Below are positions 12,270 through 23,095 of a stretch of DNA of 64,000 nt, piece by piece. Within the stretch, counting starts at the first letter, position 1; the number at the start of each line of letters is the position of its first letter. The stretch is from Dryococelus australis (lineage: Eukaryota; Arthropoda; Insecta; Phasmatodea; Phasmatidae): positions 226,530,924-226,594,923 of the forward strand of contig CM056993.1 in the NCBI GenBank assembly GCA_029891345.1, given 5' to 3'. The notes beneath the pieces are model-generated. The model was given only the letters and a program-made list of their open reading frames with translations. It did no database searches and was not told where the DNA came from. Made by a program: the position numbers and the translations under genes.

Positions 12270-12712
12270 ATTCAGATTCTCTAAACAGAGTATTTATAAA
12301 TTGGTTCCCGAGGTTCGCCAGGCATTAATAAATGCTTTAGCAGAGTATGTAAAATTACCTGGCACGTCCGAAGTATGTGAACAAGTTGCGAACGGATTTG
12401 AAAACAAGTGGCAATTTAATTAATTCATCGGGGCTCTTGATGGAAAGCATTTTGTTCTACAGGCTCATATAAAGAGTAGCAGAGTATTTTAAATATACAA
12501 GGGCTAAGATAATATAGTTTTACTCGAATTAGTTGATTCAGAATACTGATTTTTGTAAGTAGACGTGGATTTTATAGGACGAACATCGGCTGGTGGGGTA
12601 TTTAAAATCTGAGACCTAAGGAAGGGATTTCAAACAGATACAGGACTGCCTACAGCAGAACTACTACCAGTAAAAAACTTACCTGAGCCATGCGTGATTG
12701 TCACAGACGACG
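12270..12712 (+). pseudogene. PIF/Harbinger transposase relic, catalytic core
   Basis: This frame carries YKLVPEVRQALINAL, then FENKWQFN, a stop, and GALDGKH near 12432-12450, which contains the first catalytic Asp of Harbinger transposases. Further on come VDVDFIGRTSAGGVF (second Asp region) and VIVTDD at 12690-12712, where the family normally has an Asp-Glu pair followed by AF. Here the Glu position reads Asp. At least three in-frame stops are present. The reading frame is cut at 12712 by a SINE and resumes at 12975 with AFALHVNVMKPYP. Confidence 0.75.
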
Positions 12713-12962
12713 GCGGCCGCGGGAATGTAGTGGTTAGACAACTCACCTCCCACTACGGCGAACCGGGTTCGATTCCTAGCGGTGTCGCTCCAGAATTCAC
12801 GCATGAGGGAAAAGTGTAGGACGATGCCTCTGGTTGGCGGGTTTTTTCGGATACCTCCCACTTCCCAGCCATTGCATTCCGGCGCTGTTCCATACTCACA
12901 TCAGTCACCTACATCTGCTCTCGAAACATCGCTTTAAGAGCCACCCAAATCTCTTCGCTCAC
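12713..12962 (+). mobile_element. tRNA-derived SINE inserted in the transposase
   Basis: The head contains GTAGTGGTTAGACAACTCAC (box A-like) and GGGTTCGATTCCTAGC (box B, a perfect GGTTCGATTCC). The body includes GGCGGGTTTTTTCGGATACC and CCATTGCATTCCGG. A 12-bp imperfect target duplication flanks it: TCACAGACGACG at 12701-12712 and TCGCAAACGACG at 12963-12974 (10 of 12 match). Removing the element joins the Harbinger frame across the site. Confidence 0.8.
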
Positions 12963-12974
12963 TCGCAAACGACG

Positions 12975-13239
12975 CATTTGCTCTTCATGTAAATGTAATG
13001 AAGCCATATCCAAGTCTTCAGCCTAAGGGATGTAAGAAGAGGATAATTAATATTATAGTTAAAGTAGGGAATTTAGAGTTTCAGAAAAATCGTTTGGTGT
13101 AATGACTTTAGTTCTCGAGGCACTTAGAAAACCCCTGCTCATCAATCGTGAAAGGGCAACAGCATTAACACTGGCTTGTGTATATTTATACAACATTCTG
13201 AGTGGTGGTAAATCCCAAATAAATGTTGTAGTTCCTTCT
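12975..13239 (+). pseudogene. PIF/Harbinger transposase relic, C-terminal block
   Basis: Continues the transposase after the SINE with FALHVNVMKPYPSLQPKGC, then FGVMTLVLEALRKP, INRERATALTLACVYLYN and ILSGG. The order and motifs match the C-terminal part of Harbinger transposases (E..FG....R+++L..P....LH.L). A frameshift lies before the FGVM segment. The sequence stops at a gypsy LTR at 13240. A short continuation (GSLDTLPPNVTNYPF) is found beyond the other LTR near 22298. Confidence 0.7.
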
Positions 13240-14948
13240 ATGTGGTGAGGACCCAACAAGGCGACCATCCAATGGCCCTAAGCAAACCTGGATTGAGTGG
13301 TCCAGAGAAAAACAAACAGACACCAAGTCAAAGCTAGATTACAACAAACAAACTCAATTGTTATTGAAAACTTTCAATTCATTCTATTATTTTTATTGAT
13401 TCCACAAAACAAGATAAAAATGAACTATTGGTCTTTGACCTTTTTCAAGTACAACAATAGGTAGGAAAAATATCAACTTGATATTTCTAAAATAATGGCT
13501 ACTGGGTAGCCCGAACACTTTGTTTTCATAAAATTGTCACTTAAAGCCGGAATCTGGCCTTCGGAAATGCCAATCACAAAAAAAAATCACAAACAATGTA
13601 TCATATCTGACACCATAATGCAATTACTTTATTTCCTCTGACTTCAACAACAAGATGAAAGTTATTTATCTATCACATGTATGTTCTGGTAATACCAGAA
13701 AATATTAATTGTATGAACTTTAGGATATTGTTAAATTCTTTACACCTGGCCATAGTGAACATCCTAAAGGCCATTTTATTCAAAAATTAAAATACTGTAA
13801 GATACCAGTAATTATAGATTATGTGAAATACATGATATTGTCAAATTATTTACACCTGGTCATAACAAACATACTAAAGGCCATTTTACTAAAACATTAA
13901 AAATACTTTATTTTAAATTAACCCACAACGGGGCTTGATTAAATCAACTTAAAAAATGTTTAAAATAGTTATAATTGAATTTACTGCCACTTGTGGAAAA
14001 TGCTCCACAAAACTATCGTAATCTGGCATTAACTGCGACTTTCAAGACAAAGATTGTAGAATATCAGACTTTATCTGTAGAAACTGCCGTCTTGAAGATG
14101 CGAAGTAGTCATCTCTCTCTCCGTGGTACTATTTATACAATATTAGAACCAAACTTCAATTCAGAATGCACAACCAATGACAAAGTCTCATTCATGTGCA
14201 TCTAATCAGTGATGAAAACACATATTCCCTTGGTGAGGTGGATTCAGGGTGCGCTTTCAATCACCCGCAAGTGCTTCCTTCCAGTCTCGGGTGAGCGGCG
14301 AATATTCGCCTACATGTCTGCAGCCCATCCGGCACCAGCCCGGGCGTCTCCGCAATCAGCTGTCCGACCCTGAGAAGTGCGCATGCGAGACGACACCGTG
14401 TCACGAAGCAGACGTGTCCCACGCAGTGTGGCCTTCACGGCCGACCTGACAGGGAACCTGCACCGCTCCGGGCAATGAACTCCAGCCGATCGTAACGTTT
14501 TCGTTAGTACATAGCAGAAATTTTCCAGTTTACACCTATTTGGAGGTAAGTGGGGAATCATCAGTGAAAAATAACGTAGTAAGGACCTTTTAAAAAAAAA
14601 ATTTTCTTTGGCCCTTTCTGTCCAATAGGTCAGCCTTTTTTCACAACATATTATTACCTCGTAAAATTTATGAACATACTTTCCAACCTGTGTAATAGGA
14701 ATCTCATCCTAAAACATGTATCGGGGCGTGTTTTGTGCAAGTACGAAAAAATATTTTGTCAGCTAAAAACTTCGTTCATGTATATATAGGGTCCCTTATA
14801 ACAGCAGGGCAAATGGAACAGATAAATTGCACGTGAGTAAAGTGAAGCGCAACTTTATGGCACAATTTAAACAATCTTTTTATCGAGTCATATGGATAAT
14901 GTCGTGATAAAATACAGGGGTTTTAATTGCAATAATTGAGATGCCCTG
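13240..14948 (-). repeat. Left LTR (3' LTR)
   Basis: Matches 20291-22277 end to end except for a ~240-bp gap near 14065, where the right LTR has extra sequence. Outside one tract the two LTRs differ at roughly one position in eight by eye. Within 14121-14683 they are identical. The identical tract is GC-rich in part and carries small open frames on both strands (66 and 83 codons) that are the same in both LTRs. I do not take these as genes. Confidence 0.9.
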
Positions 14949-15824
14949 TCTCAATCCCATCCTCCAAAAGAGACTTCATAGAAGACCAAATAACATACCA
15001 ACAGCAAAATTTTCCAAAATACCAGAAGAAAAAAGAGAGGAAGAGCAACAGAGATGAAGCTTGAAGAACAATGAAGACGTCACAATCTTGAAGAAGAGCC
15101 AGGAACTCAGTAGCATCTTGAAGTTCCCTCGAAGATAGAAAACAGAAGATCAATTGAAGTAGACAAGATGAGCCCAGTGGTGTCTCTCACCTGAAGTAGC
15201 TAGCTCCAGCAAAGATCCACACAGAGCTCCATCCTCTCCAGTAGTTACAACAACAAACAGATCGAAGTGGTTCCAAGTCGTCCATCAGTAGATATGGGTG
15301 GGGAAACTTCTGCAGTAGCTTCCCAAATACAGCGATGTTATAGTCACCAAATACAATCAAAGTCTTGCGTGAGCATTACAAAATCCAAACCTATGAGATG
15401 CATCAAGTATCAACCTCAGCATCAAGTACTAACATGACAATGTTTTCAACCTCCTAAGCTTCAGCCAGCTATCCCTAGTTTTACTAAGACTAAGACTGGA
15501 AGACTAATTCCTAAGAATAAAACACACCTTTCAACAATATGAAGATGAGAGCAATACACATATGGGCATGAACACCTTACTTCCAAAATGAAAATGGCAA
15601 CTCTACGAAATGTGCATGCATGAAGGATGATTACTCCATGGGGACCACATCTAAAAATAAAGCTTAAAAACACAATGATGAAGATAATACAACAACCCTA
15701 TAACAAATCCAAATTACATTCATGACAGCAATACATAACCAAATTCTTGAATTATAGAACAATACTCTTACCAAAACAAGAGCACATCCCAGTGGTTGGA
15801 CCAGCATTTCACTCAAAAACCATA
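14949..15824 (-). other. gypsy internal region between integrase and 3' LTR
   Basis: Begins with the purine-rich tract next to the left LTR. The rest (A-rich on the plus strand, with repeated GAAGA and CAACA) holds only short frames of about 70 codons, none recognisable. If an envelope or third frame was ever here I cannot see it. Confidence 0.5.
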
Positions 15825-16900
15825 TCATTGAACTGTACTTAATGTACTCTGCAAAACATGCACCTTATAAATGGGTCTCGGGTTTGCCACATCTTCCACG
15901 AGGGCGGTGACCGGAGTCAAGAACCTCCGAACTATAAATGGTCGAGCAAATTTAGGCAACAACTTAGCAATGAAGTGCACTGCATTATTGCTGAGATAAT
16001 GTGTATCTAAGAACACTTTATCTCCTTGTTTGATCTTATCCACATTACTATTGTAGTCCTTCCTGGATGAAAAACTAGCATAATATTTTCTAGGGTTTTC
16101 GATAGTCTCAGCCCAAACATCATCCAAATCCTTTTGACTGACTACCTCCCAGCAGAAGTCATGCAACCTCCATACATCAGTGAGGGGATGAAATAGACTA
16201 CGACCAAAAAATAATTCTGAAGGCACCTTTTGGTGGCCGAATTGATGATATTCTTAAAGGCCAAGGCCAACTGATACAAACCCACATCCCAATTCTTGTG
16301 TGACCCAATTTGAAAGGCACGCAAAGTTACCTTGAGGTTCCTATTGTTGCACTCAACCACATTAGATTTGGGATAGTGGGGAGTGTTTTGGACCAGATTG
16401 ATACACGAGAAAAAGGCTAAGTTCTTAAATTCGGATGCATTGAAATGCGTAGCAATATCCATTACTATGTGGACTGGTGAGCCAAACACAGAAAATAACC
16501 TCTGACTCAATACCTTGCAAATTCCTGAAGACTTCTTTCTCGTAAGAGGGAATAAAAAGACAAATTTGCCAGAACTATCAACGGACACAAGGATCGAAGT
16601 AAAACCTTAATTTGACCGAGGAAGGGGCCCAAAGATATCCAAATAAAGCTGTTCCGAAGGTAAATTCGCAATGCTGGCACAATAAGGGCTTACAAACTTC
16701 GCATTCCACAGCTTAGCATGTTGGCGCACATTACACTCACAGATGAGCTGTTCATCATCCTTTGCTAGCCCTGGCCAGAAGAACATCTCCTTCACCCGAG
16801 TAATGGTCTTCTCCTGACCCAAGTGGGCACCAAAATAGGTGTTATGGTAACAATGAAACATTTTCCCTCTTAACACCGGAGGTACAAAGAAATGGAATTT
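15825..16900 (-). pseudogene. gypsy integrase
   Basis: Read on the minus strand. The N-terminal zinc-binding region is at 16870-16700: GAHLGQEKTITRVKE, then FFWPGLAKDD and CNVRQHAK, where the second Cys of the usual CxxC reads Arg. The catalytic core follows with YLDIFGPLPRS (first Asp), MDIATHF (second Asp) and NVVECNNR (Glu), the Asp and Glu 34 residues apart as read. A single in-frame TAA lies near 16607, between two core segments in the same frame. A frameshift near 16220 moves the C-terminal part to another frame, which ends with a KLLPKFARPFIV segment like the GPY/F module of gypsy integrases. Confidence 0.85.
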
Positions 16901-17430
16901 ACCTCTTTTGGGGTCAACCTGCCCAATAGACTTTTCCTTATTTCAAAAGTTCCCCCTATTATGCCAGAGGCCACGTCGGCCATAAATCGTTGACATTCCT
17001 GGTCAATACCTTGTTGGTATTGTAACTTCAGGTATGCCTGAGAAAAATCCTGGAGGACCGCGACTTGGGGTGCAACTGATGTCTCTTGAGGAAAACCTGG
17101 TTCAGTTTAGATAGCGTTCGCTGAGGTTTCAACCTTAGAATGAGAGCTCAACTCTTCCATCACCGACACAGAAGGCAATGTGTCAATGTGGAATTTGTCT
17201 GAGTCGAACATGCAGCTCAATGCATCGGCAATGCCATTATCGATTCTCTTGATATGCTTATTGGTGAAATTAAACGAAGTCAACCACACCAGCCATCTAG
17301 CCAAATGACCTGCAGGTTTATTTGTGGTTAAAAGCCAGTTGAAGACCTGGTGGTTGGTATGTAGTATAAATTCCTCACTTTATAAATAATACTTAAATTT
17401 CTTCGTACCGTAGATGTCGGCCAGGACTTA
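16901..17430 (-). pseudogene. gypsy RNase H to integrase linker
   Basis: The minus-strand frame at 17304-17107 reads LARWLVWL-type sequence (as MARWLVWLTSFNF), then RIDNGIADALSC, the familiar end of the gypsy RNase H domain (IADALSR). Frameshifts separate it from the RT/RNase H frame above and from the integrase below. Confidence 0.75.
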
Positions 17431-18480
17431 CTTCTGGTAAGAAGAAAATCGTTGCTCTGGAGGAGTCAACAGTCGACATGCATAAGAGACAGGAACTAGC
17501 AATTCTTCTCTCCTCTGACATAGTACAGCCCTTATGGCCTTAGAGCTTGCATCCACCTCGAGGATGAATGGCTCACTACACTGGGGTAATTGGAGCACTG
17601 GTGGAATGGTTAATTTCTCCTTCAAATCGCAAAAGGCCTTTTCTTGGGCTTCGACCCATACCAAATCGACACCCTTGCACTTGAGAGTGTTCGATGGCTC
17701 GGCAATGTCTGCATTGTTATAGATAAACTTTGAGTAAAAACCGACCATCCCTAGAAAACTTCGAACCCCTCTCACATTCTTTGGCACAGGGAAGTTCACC
17801 ACTGGCCGGATTTTTTCTGGGTCCATCAACAACTTCCCTTCGGAAATTACGAAGCCCAGATACTTAACGTATGTTATGGCCCAGGTAACATTATCAGGGT
17901 TGATGGTCACACCAGCCTCCGTGAGCACAAGAAACAACAGTCTTTATGTAGATCCCTACCCTCTCCCGACCATTGAGTCGCTTTTTCAACACGTGGGAAA
18001 AGGCAAATATTTTTCTGTTTTTGATCTTAACAGCGCCTTTCTGCAATGCGAATTGCATGCAGATTCTCGTGGCATCTTGGCCTTTGTCACCCTGTAGGGA
18101 CAGTGACAGTGGACAAGCTTGCCTATGGCCATGAATTTTGGGCCTCAGGCCATGTCCCATGTTCTTTATTCCATTTTGGGAAAATATCAATATGAATTCA
18201 TCTTCACACACATCTATGTTGGATGAGTGTATAGCATTTCTTTTGAGGAGTGCCTTGAACATCTTAGACTTTTGTTTCTTGCGATATTCGCATATGGCAC
18301 AATATTCCCCCAGGGTGTTCTTGGGGAGCAGAAACGCCGGGTTTCTGTTCCCCAATGACGAGGAATAGCTGCAATCTGATGGTTCAGCTACATGTTCCTC
18401 CTGAAGGTTATGAACTATTTGACGAAAGACTTTCAGTTTAGGCGATGTCACTCTATAGGGTACAGAGGATATGGGCTCTA
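17428..18480 (-). pseudogene. gypsy reverse transcriptase with an internal inversion
   Basis: On the minus strand the RT fingers region is at 18451-18282: NRNPAFLLPKNTLGEY and ICEYR, matching the PAF.V.KK.G..R...DYR motif. The thumb, connection and start of RNase H are at 17937-17428: VLTEAGVTINPDNV, KYLGFVIS, PKNVRGVRSFLGMVGFYSKF and ILEVDASS (RNase H Asp). The palm between them is missing from the minus strand. It lies inverted on the plus strand at 17938-18271 (separate entry). The gene cannot make a polymerase as it stands. Confidence 0.9.
17938..18271 (+). pseudogene. Inverted RT palm segment inside pol
   Basis: The plus strand here encodes typical gypsy RT palm motifs, in order: DPYPLPTIESLFQ, YFSVFDLNSAF (first catalytic Asp), MNFGPQAMSHV and a YV.. 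motif near 18220 where the YxDD box should be. At that point the frame reads Tyr-Val-Gly-stop. It ends with FEECLEHLRLLF. All neighbouring pol sequence reads on the minus strand. The segment is bounded by a 10-bp inverted repeat, CAAGAAACAA at 17928-17937 and its complement at 18272-18281, which marks the probable breakpoints. This is an in-place inversion, not a foreign insertion, because the motifs fill exactly the gap in the minus-strand gene. Confidence 0.9.
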
Positions 18481-18565
18481 AATCATTTTACTTAATATAT
18501 TTAGGTAGCTGTAGTACACGTTGGGCCTCCTGTCTCTGGGTTACCTCGGTAACCTCTACAGTACA

Positions 18566-19066
18566 TTATACTGAAACATCATGAAAAGTGAACTGCTTTG
18601 AACTAATTACTACAGCTAGATCCTTACAAAACGAAAACACAAATTCCTTCTGTGCCACCTTAATATTGGCATCGGTTTTCCCCAGGAAATCGACGTCCAA
18701 CCACAGGTCGTGACTCAGTCGTGGAATGATTTTGAAAGAAAATATCCATGAGAAATTGTCAATCTTAATCTTAAACACCACTACTCCACATGATTTTATA
18801 ACACCTCTGTTAGTGAGGTAAAACCCCACTTCTTCACTAGCGCTAAACTTCACATAACCTCGGGGCAAGTTCTTCAGAAGGTAATTACCGAAATTCTGAC
18901 TGGTTAGTAAACAAGAAGCACCAGAGTCCAAAAGAGCAGCTTCTTGCATATGATCAGCAATCATCACAGGCACGTAAAAGAGGCAATACTTTTTTTCAAA
19001 GCTTATTACGTATTCCGTGTGATTTCCAATGGTTTTTGTCCTTAATCGGACAATGCGCCTTAACAC
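18566..19066 (-). pseudogene. gypsy aspartic protease
   Basis: A 166-codon minus-strand frame contains ALLDSGASCLL, the retropepsin active-site motif (D-S/T-G-A), about 45 residues in, preceded by VPVMIADHMQEA. A later hydrophobic stretch (KIIPRLSHDLWLDVDFLGK) fits the ILG-containing C-terminal half (I.G.DFL). The domain is essentially open, so this is the least damaged part of the element. It overlaps the end of the gag frame above. Confidence 0.85.
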
Positions 19067-19700
19067 GCCCAGGCTGCTTATATAAAAAACTAATTAACTC
19101 CTTCTTACTAGTACTCATGGCCTGGCCACTATTGCCAGACCCATGGTCTGTGAATACCAGGAACATGTTATACCTTTTCCTTACCACTATTCCCCACATT
19201 CGCTTGGTTTCCTTCAGCAGTGACAATTGTGAAGAGGAATTTTCTGTAATAGCAATCAGGGGCCATATGATTGTTTTCCACACGGATAAAGCAAAATTTG
19301 CTGGAACTCGTATTCCCCCATTTTCTTTCGTCACTTTAGGTTCAATTTTGGTTGATTGTTCAGACGAAAAATCCATCAATGTCCTCTCTACTTCTATTAC
19401 TAACTGTAACAGCTGTTCTAAGGTAGCAAGCTTTGAAGCAAGGCAAAAATACATACAGTTCCTTGGATGTAAATACTAAAGACTGCTTGAGTGAAGTACT
19501 CTTCACTACCACAAGGGCATCCTACAATTTGAACAAAATTCAAAATTTCCTGAATAAATTCTTGCATTGACTGGGTATTATGCTGCTTCTTCTCAAGCAA
19601 TGTTAAAAGAAAATAGGCTAGATCTGTCTCATTGGACACCAGCTCTAAACATTCCTTAATAGATTGCTATAATTCCCAATTATCCTCTCGTGCTTTACAA
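18996..19700 (-). pseudogene. gypsy gag with two degraded zinc knuckles
   Basis: Minus-strand frames between 19640 and 18996. A Gag-like segment (ETDLAYFLLTLLEKKQ, QSMQEFIQEI) is at 19639-19530. Near 19300-19240 a zinc knuckle is visible in one frame: C-F-I-R-V-E-N-N-H-M-A-P-D-C fits CX2CX4HX4C, except that the second Cys is Arg. A second knuckle near 19085-19045 (LYKQPGRVKAHC) has lost its first two Cys and its His. Frameshifts divide the gene into at least three frames. Confidence 0.7.
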
Positions 19701-20290
19701 AAAGTGGACTGTAATATGTCAGGTACCCTATAGGTAACCACGGCATTAATTATCTGTCATGAATAAATTTTCAAGCTCAACACAGCCGAGCGTGCCACAA
19801 AAAAATTAACGACTGTCACGAACGTGATATCCATAAGGTGGGGAATCTTTGAAGAAATCTCAGAAGGAATATCTGAGTATTTTATAGAACGGAGTGGACT
19901 CGCCAACCTTGGGTCCTATGGTGTGGGCAGTTGCCCAGCGCCATCTTTCCTCACAAGAGTGCTGACATGGACACGAGAATCCTAAATACCTTCAGTTTTG
20001 AAGACTTACTCACCAACCACCTCAAATAAGTTGCTTGAGCCATGCCTTTGACAAATTTTGGATCCACCCGGTGGCAGCTGTAGACATAATGAGAGATTAG
20101 TACAAAGCAAAGCACAAAGTAAAGCACAAACACTGGAATGTAACACTGGAAAAAAAAAAAACATTTTTTGTCTGATTTTTTGTTCTTGGTTTCTTGCTCT
20201 TCAACCACAATTCAGATTTGACTTCAAAATCTCCTGCCAACACTCTACTCCAAGAAGCATAGATGCGCAGTTTTCCTTGAGGCGCCATCT
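19701..20290 (-). other. gypsy 5' leader and primer-binding region
   Basis: Between the 5' (right) LTR and recognisable gag. Immediately inside the LTR the minus strand reads AGATGGCGCCTCAAGG. TGGCGCC resembles the primer-binding site used by many gypsy-like elements (3' end of a tRNA), offset 3 nt from the LTR. The rest may include the Gag N-terminus, but no motif is clear. Confidence 0.5.
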
Positions 20291-22277
20291 ATGTCATAAA
20301 GACCCAACAAGGCGGCCGTCCAATGGCCCTAAGGAACTCTGAATTGATTGGTGCGGAGAAACACAAAAAGGCACCAAGTCAAAGCTAGACTAAAACCAAA
20401 AAAACTGAATTGTTGTTGAAAACATTCAATTCATTCTATTATTTTCATTGATCCCACATAACAAGGTAAAAATGAACTATTGGTCCTTGACCCTTATTTC
20501 AAGTACAACAATAGATAGGAAAAACATCAACTTGAAATATCTAAATGAATGGCTACTGGGTAGCCCCAACACTTTGTTTTCATAAAATTGTCACTTAAAG
20601 CCGAAATCTGCCCTTCGAAAATGGCAATCACAAAAAAACATCAGAAGCAATGTATCATATATATGACACCATAATGCAATTACTTTCTTTCCTCTGACTT
20701 CAGCAACAAGATGAAAGCCATTTATCTACCACATGTATGTTCTGGTAATACCAGAAAATATTGATTGTTTGAAATTTGTGATATTGTTAAATTCTTTACA
20801 CCTGGCCATAGTAAACATCCTAAAGACCATTTTATTCAAAAATTAAAATACTGTAATATACCAGTAATCATAGATAATGTGAAATATATTATATTGTTAA
20901 ATTATTTACACGGGGCCATAGCAAACATCTTAAAGGCGATTTTACTCAAACATGAAAAATTCCTTATTTAAAATTAACCCACAACGGGACTTTATTACAC
21001 CAGGTTTAAAACATTTTAAATAATGCATATTTGAATTTACTGGTACTTGAAGAAAATGCTCCACAAAACTATCGTAATCTGGCATTAGTTGTGACTTTCA
21101 AGACAAAGAATGTAAAATATCAACTTGGCCAACCATTTCTGACTAATGGCCATTCTTTAAAACCTCATTTACAAACTTTTATATGTACGAGTAAAAAAAT
21201 TTTATTTTTCACGAAAATTGTTAAAAATGTCTCTAAAAATGCACTCCATTATTTGTTTTCAAATATCCTAATATCCAACCAATTTCTACCAGGACTTTCC
21301 ATCTAGTTCGACCTAACCTTCATGCCAGAAGTGCTTAAAGTATATTTGGTAATTGAAAACATCAAAGTTCAAAAAGACTTTATCTGTAGAAACTGCCGTC
21401 TTGAAGCCGCGAAGTAGTCCTCTCTCTCGACTGGCTCCTCCGTGGTACTATTTATACAATATTAGAACCAAACTTCAATTCAGAATGCACAACCAATGAC
21501 AAAGTCTCATTCATGTGCATCTAATCAGTGATGAAAACACATATTCCCTTGGTGAGGTGGATTCAGGGTGCGCTTTCAATCACCCGCAAGTGCTTCCTTC
21601 CAGTCTCGGGTGAGCGGCGAATATTCGCCTACATGTCTGCAGCCCATCCGGCACCAGCCCGGGCGTCTCCGCAATCAGCTGTCCGACCCTGAGAAGTGCG
21701 CATGCGAGACGACACCGTGTCACGAAGCAGACGTGTCCCACGCAGTGTGGCCTTCACGGCCGACCTGACAGGGAACCTGCACCGCTCCGGGCAATGAACT
21801 CCAGCCGATCGTAACGTTTTCGTTAGTACATAGCAGAAATTTTCCAGTTTACACCTATTTGGAGGTAAGTGGGGAATCATCAGTGAAAAATAACGTAGTA
21901 AGGACCTTTTAAAAAAAAAATTTTCTTTGGCCCTTTCTGTCCAATAGGTCAGCCTTTTTTCACAACATATTATTACCTCGTAAAATTTATGAACATACTT
22001 TCTAACCTGTGTAATAGGAATCTCATCCTAAAACATGTCTCGGGACGTGTTTTATGCAAGTACAAAAAATTATTACGTCAGCTAAAAACTTCGTTCGTGT
22101 AGTTATAGGGTGCCTTGTACTCTTAACTGCAGTTCAAATGGAACAGAAAAATTGTACTTGAGTAAAGTGAAGCTTAACTTTACAGTACAATTTAAACGAT
22201 TTTGTTTTGATCGAATGATATGGATAATGTCCTGATAAAAATACAGGGGTGTTAATTGCAATAATTGAGACGCCCTG
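20291..22277 (-). repeat. Right LTR (5' LTR)
   Basis: Full-length partner of 13240-14948. It keeps about 240 bp near 21125-21385 that are missing from the left LTR. Positions 21440-22002 are identical to 14121-14683. Confidence 0.9.
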
Positions 22278-22400
22278 CTTCAGTGTGCATTCTCCAGCTG
22301 GTAGTTTGGATACTCTTCCACCAAATGTAACAAATTATCCATTTAGAATGGAGAAGAGATCTAGAAGGAATTACGTCACTGCTACCACCGACTGGGTATG
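22278..22400 (+). pseudogene. Harbinger transposase relic, last piece
   Basis: Directly after the LTR and the CTTCA near-duplication the plus strand reads AGSLDTLPPNVTNYPF, then RMEKRSRRNYVTA and a stop. This has the position and character of the Harbinger C-terminal tail. It continues the block that ends at 13239, with a one-base frame difference at the insertion site. Confidence 0.5.
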
Positions 22401-22909
22401 AAGCTGACCCAATATGTTATAGTAAGAGGAGATTAAATATGTTTCTTTTTTTTCGATAAAAGGAGTGTGCTATGGCAAGAAGAATAAAATAAAATGACTT
22501 TTGTGTGTAAAGAAATAGCATCTAACCAGAAATAACAGCATTGTCTGCATACATCAGAAATCAACAAATGTTCATGGACAATGGACACGCACATAAATGT
22601 TTCTTTTATATTACATTCCGTATTTGGCGGTGTCCTAGTGTCTCAAAACTGTATTCAATGACATCAAATGCGTTATGTTATACCTGCAAATAATAAATGA
22701 TATGTTTTAAAAAACACACGCTGTGGGTAATTTCTCAATAAATAAATTAAATTTTTTAAATCACATGTAATTTGTATATATTTTACTCGTTACTCAATTT
22801 CATAACTACAAACTACGCTGCATATACTGTGACTGGATTACCATTGTACAAAACATTAAAAGAAAAGTCACATTATAGACATGACTAACACAGCGCTACA
22901 CACCAGAAT
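22401..22909. other. AT-rich spacer
   Basis: Probably the 3' non-coding part of the Harbinger-type element. Nothing specific is recognised. Confidence 0.35.
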
Positions 22910-23095
22910 GCGAGGAATGTTCGCTCAGGGAGCAAACACTTTCTAATAACAGACATGGCGGCCACCTATGCTCCGTTATGTTCGCTGACACGTCCACACC
23001 GTACGAACCACGACGGTTCGTGCGACACAGTGTTCGCCACACCTGTCGGTCGTTGTGACGAGCACGTTTGCATTGTGGGGACCGGCCTTACCTTA
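22910..23095. repeat. Hairpin-rich candidate right end of the Harbinger-type element
   Basis: A near-perfect 10-bp hairpin, CGTACGAACC (23000-23009) with GGTTCGTGCG (23015-23024), sits among several TTCGC/GCGAACA-like motifs. The GGGGACCGGCC stretch near 23079 resembles Harbinger terminal sequences. The mirror end at 11.35 kb also has hairpin and GCGAACA motifs. Confidence 0.3.

Larger units (their letters stand above)
13240..22277 (-). mobile_element. Ty3/gypsy-type LTR retrotransposon, degenerate
   Basis: A 9.0-kb element whose coding strand is minus. It has two LTRs (13240-14948 and 20291-22277), a candidate primer-binding site just inside the right LTR (minus-strand TGGCGCC, 3 nt from the LTR end) and a purine-rich tract (GGAGGATGGGATTGAGA on the minus strand) just before the left LTR. 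Remnants run gag, protease, reverse transcriptase, RNase H, integrase on the minus strand, the order typical of Ty3/gypsy. A 5-bp near-duplication flanks it (CTTCT at 13235-13239, CTTCA at 22278-22282). The LTRs do not start with TG as read here, so ends may be off by a few bases. No envelope-like frame was recognised. Many stops and frameshifts show it is inactive. Confidence 0.9.

Noticed and set aside
14249..14561. 66- and 83-codon frames identical in both LTRs
   Set aside because: Identity is explained by the 563-bp identical tract, not by selection on a protein. There is no known protein in gypsy LTRs of this form.
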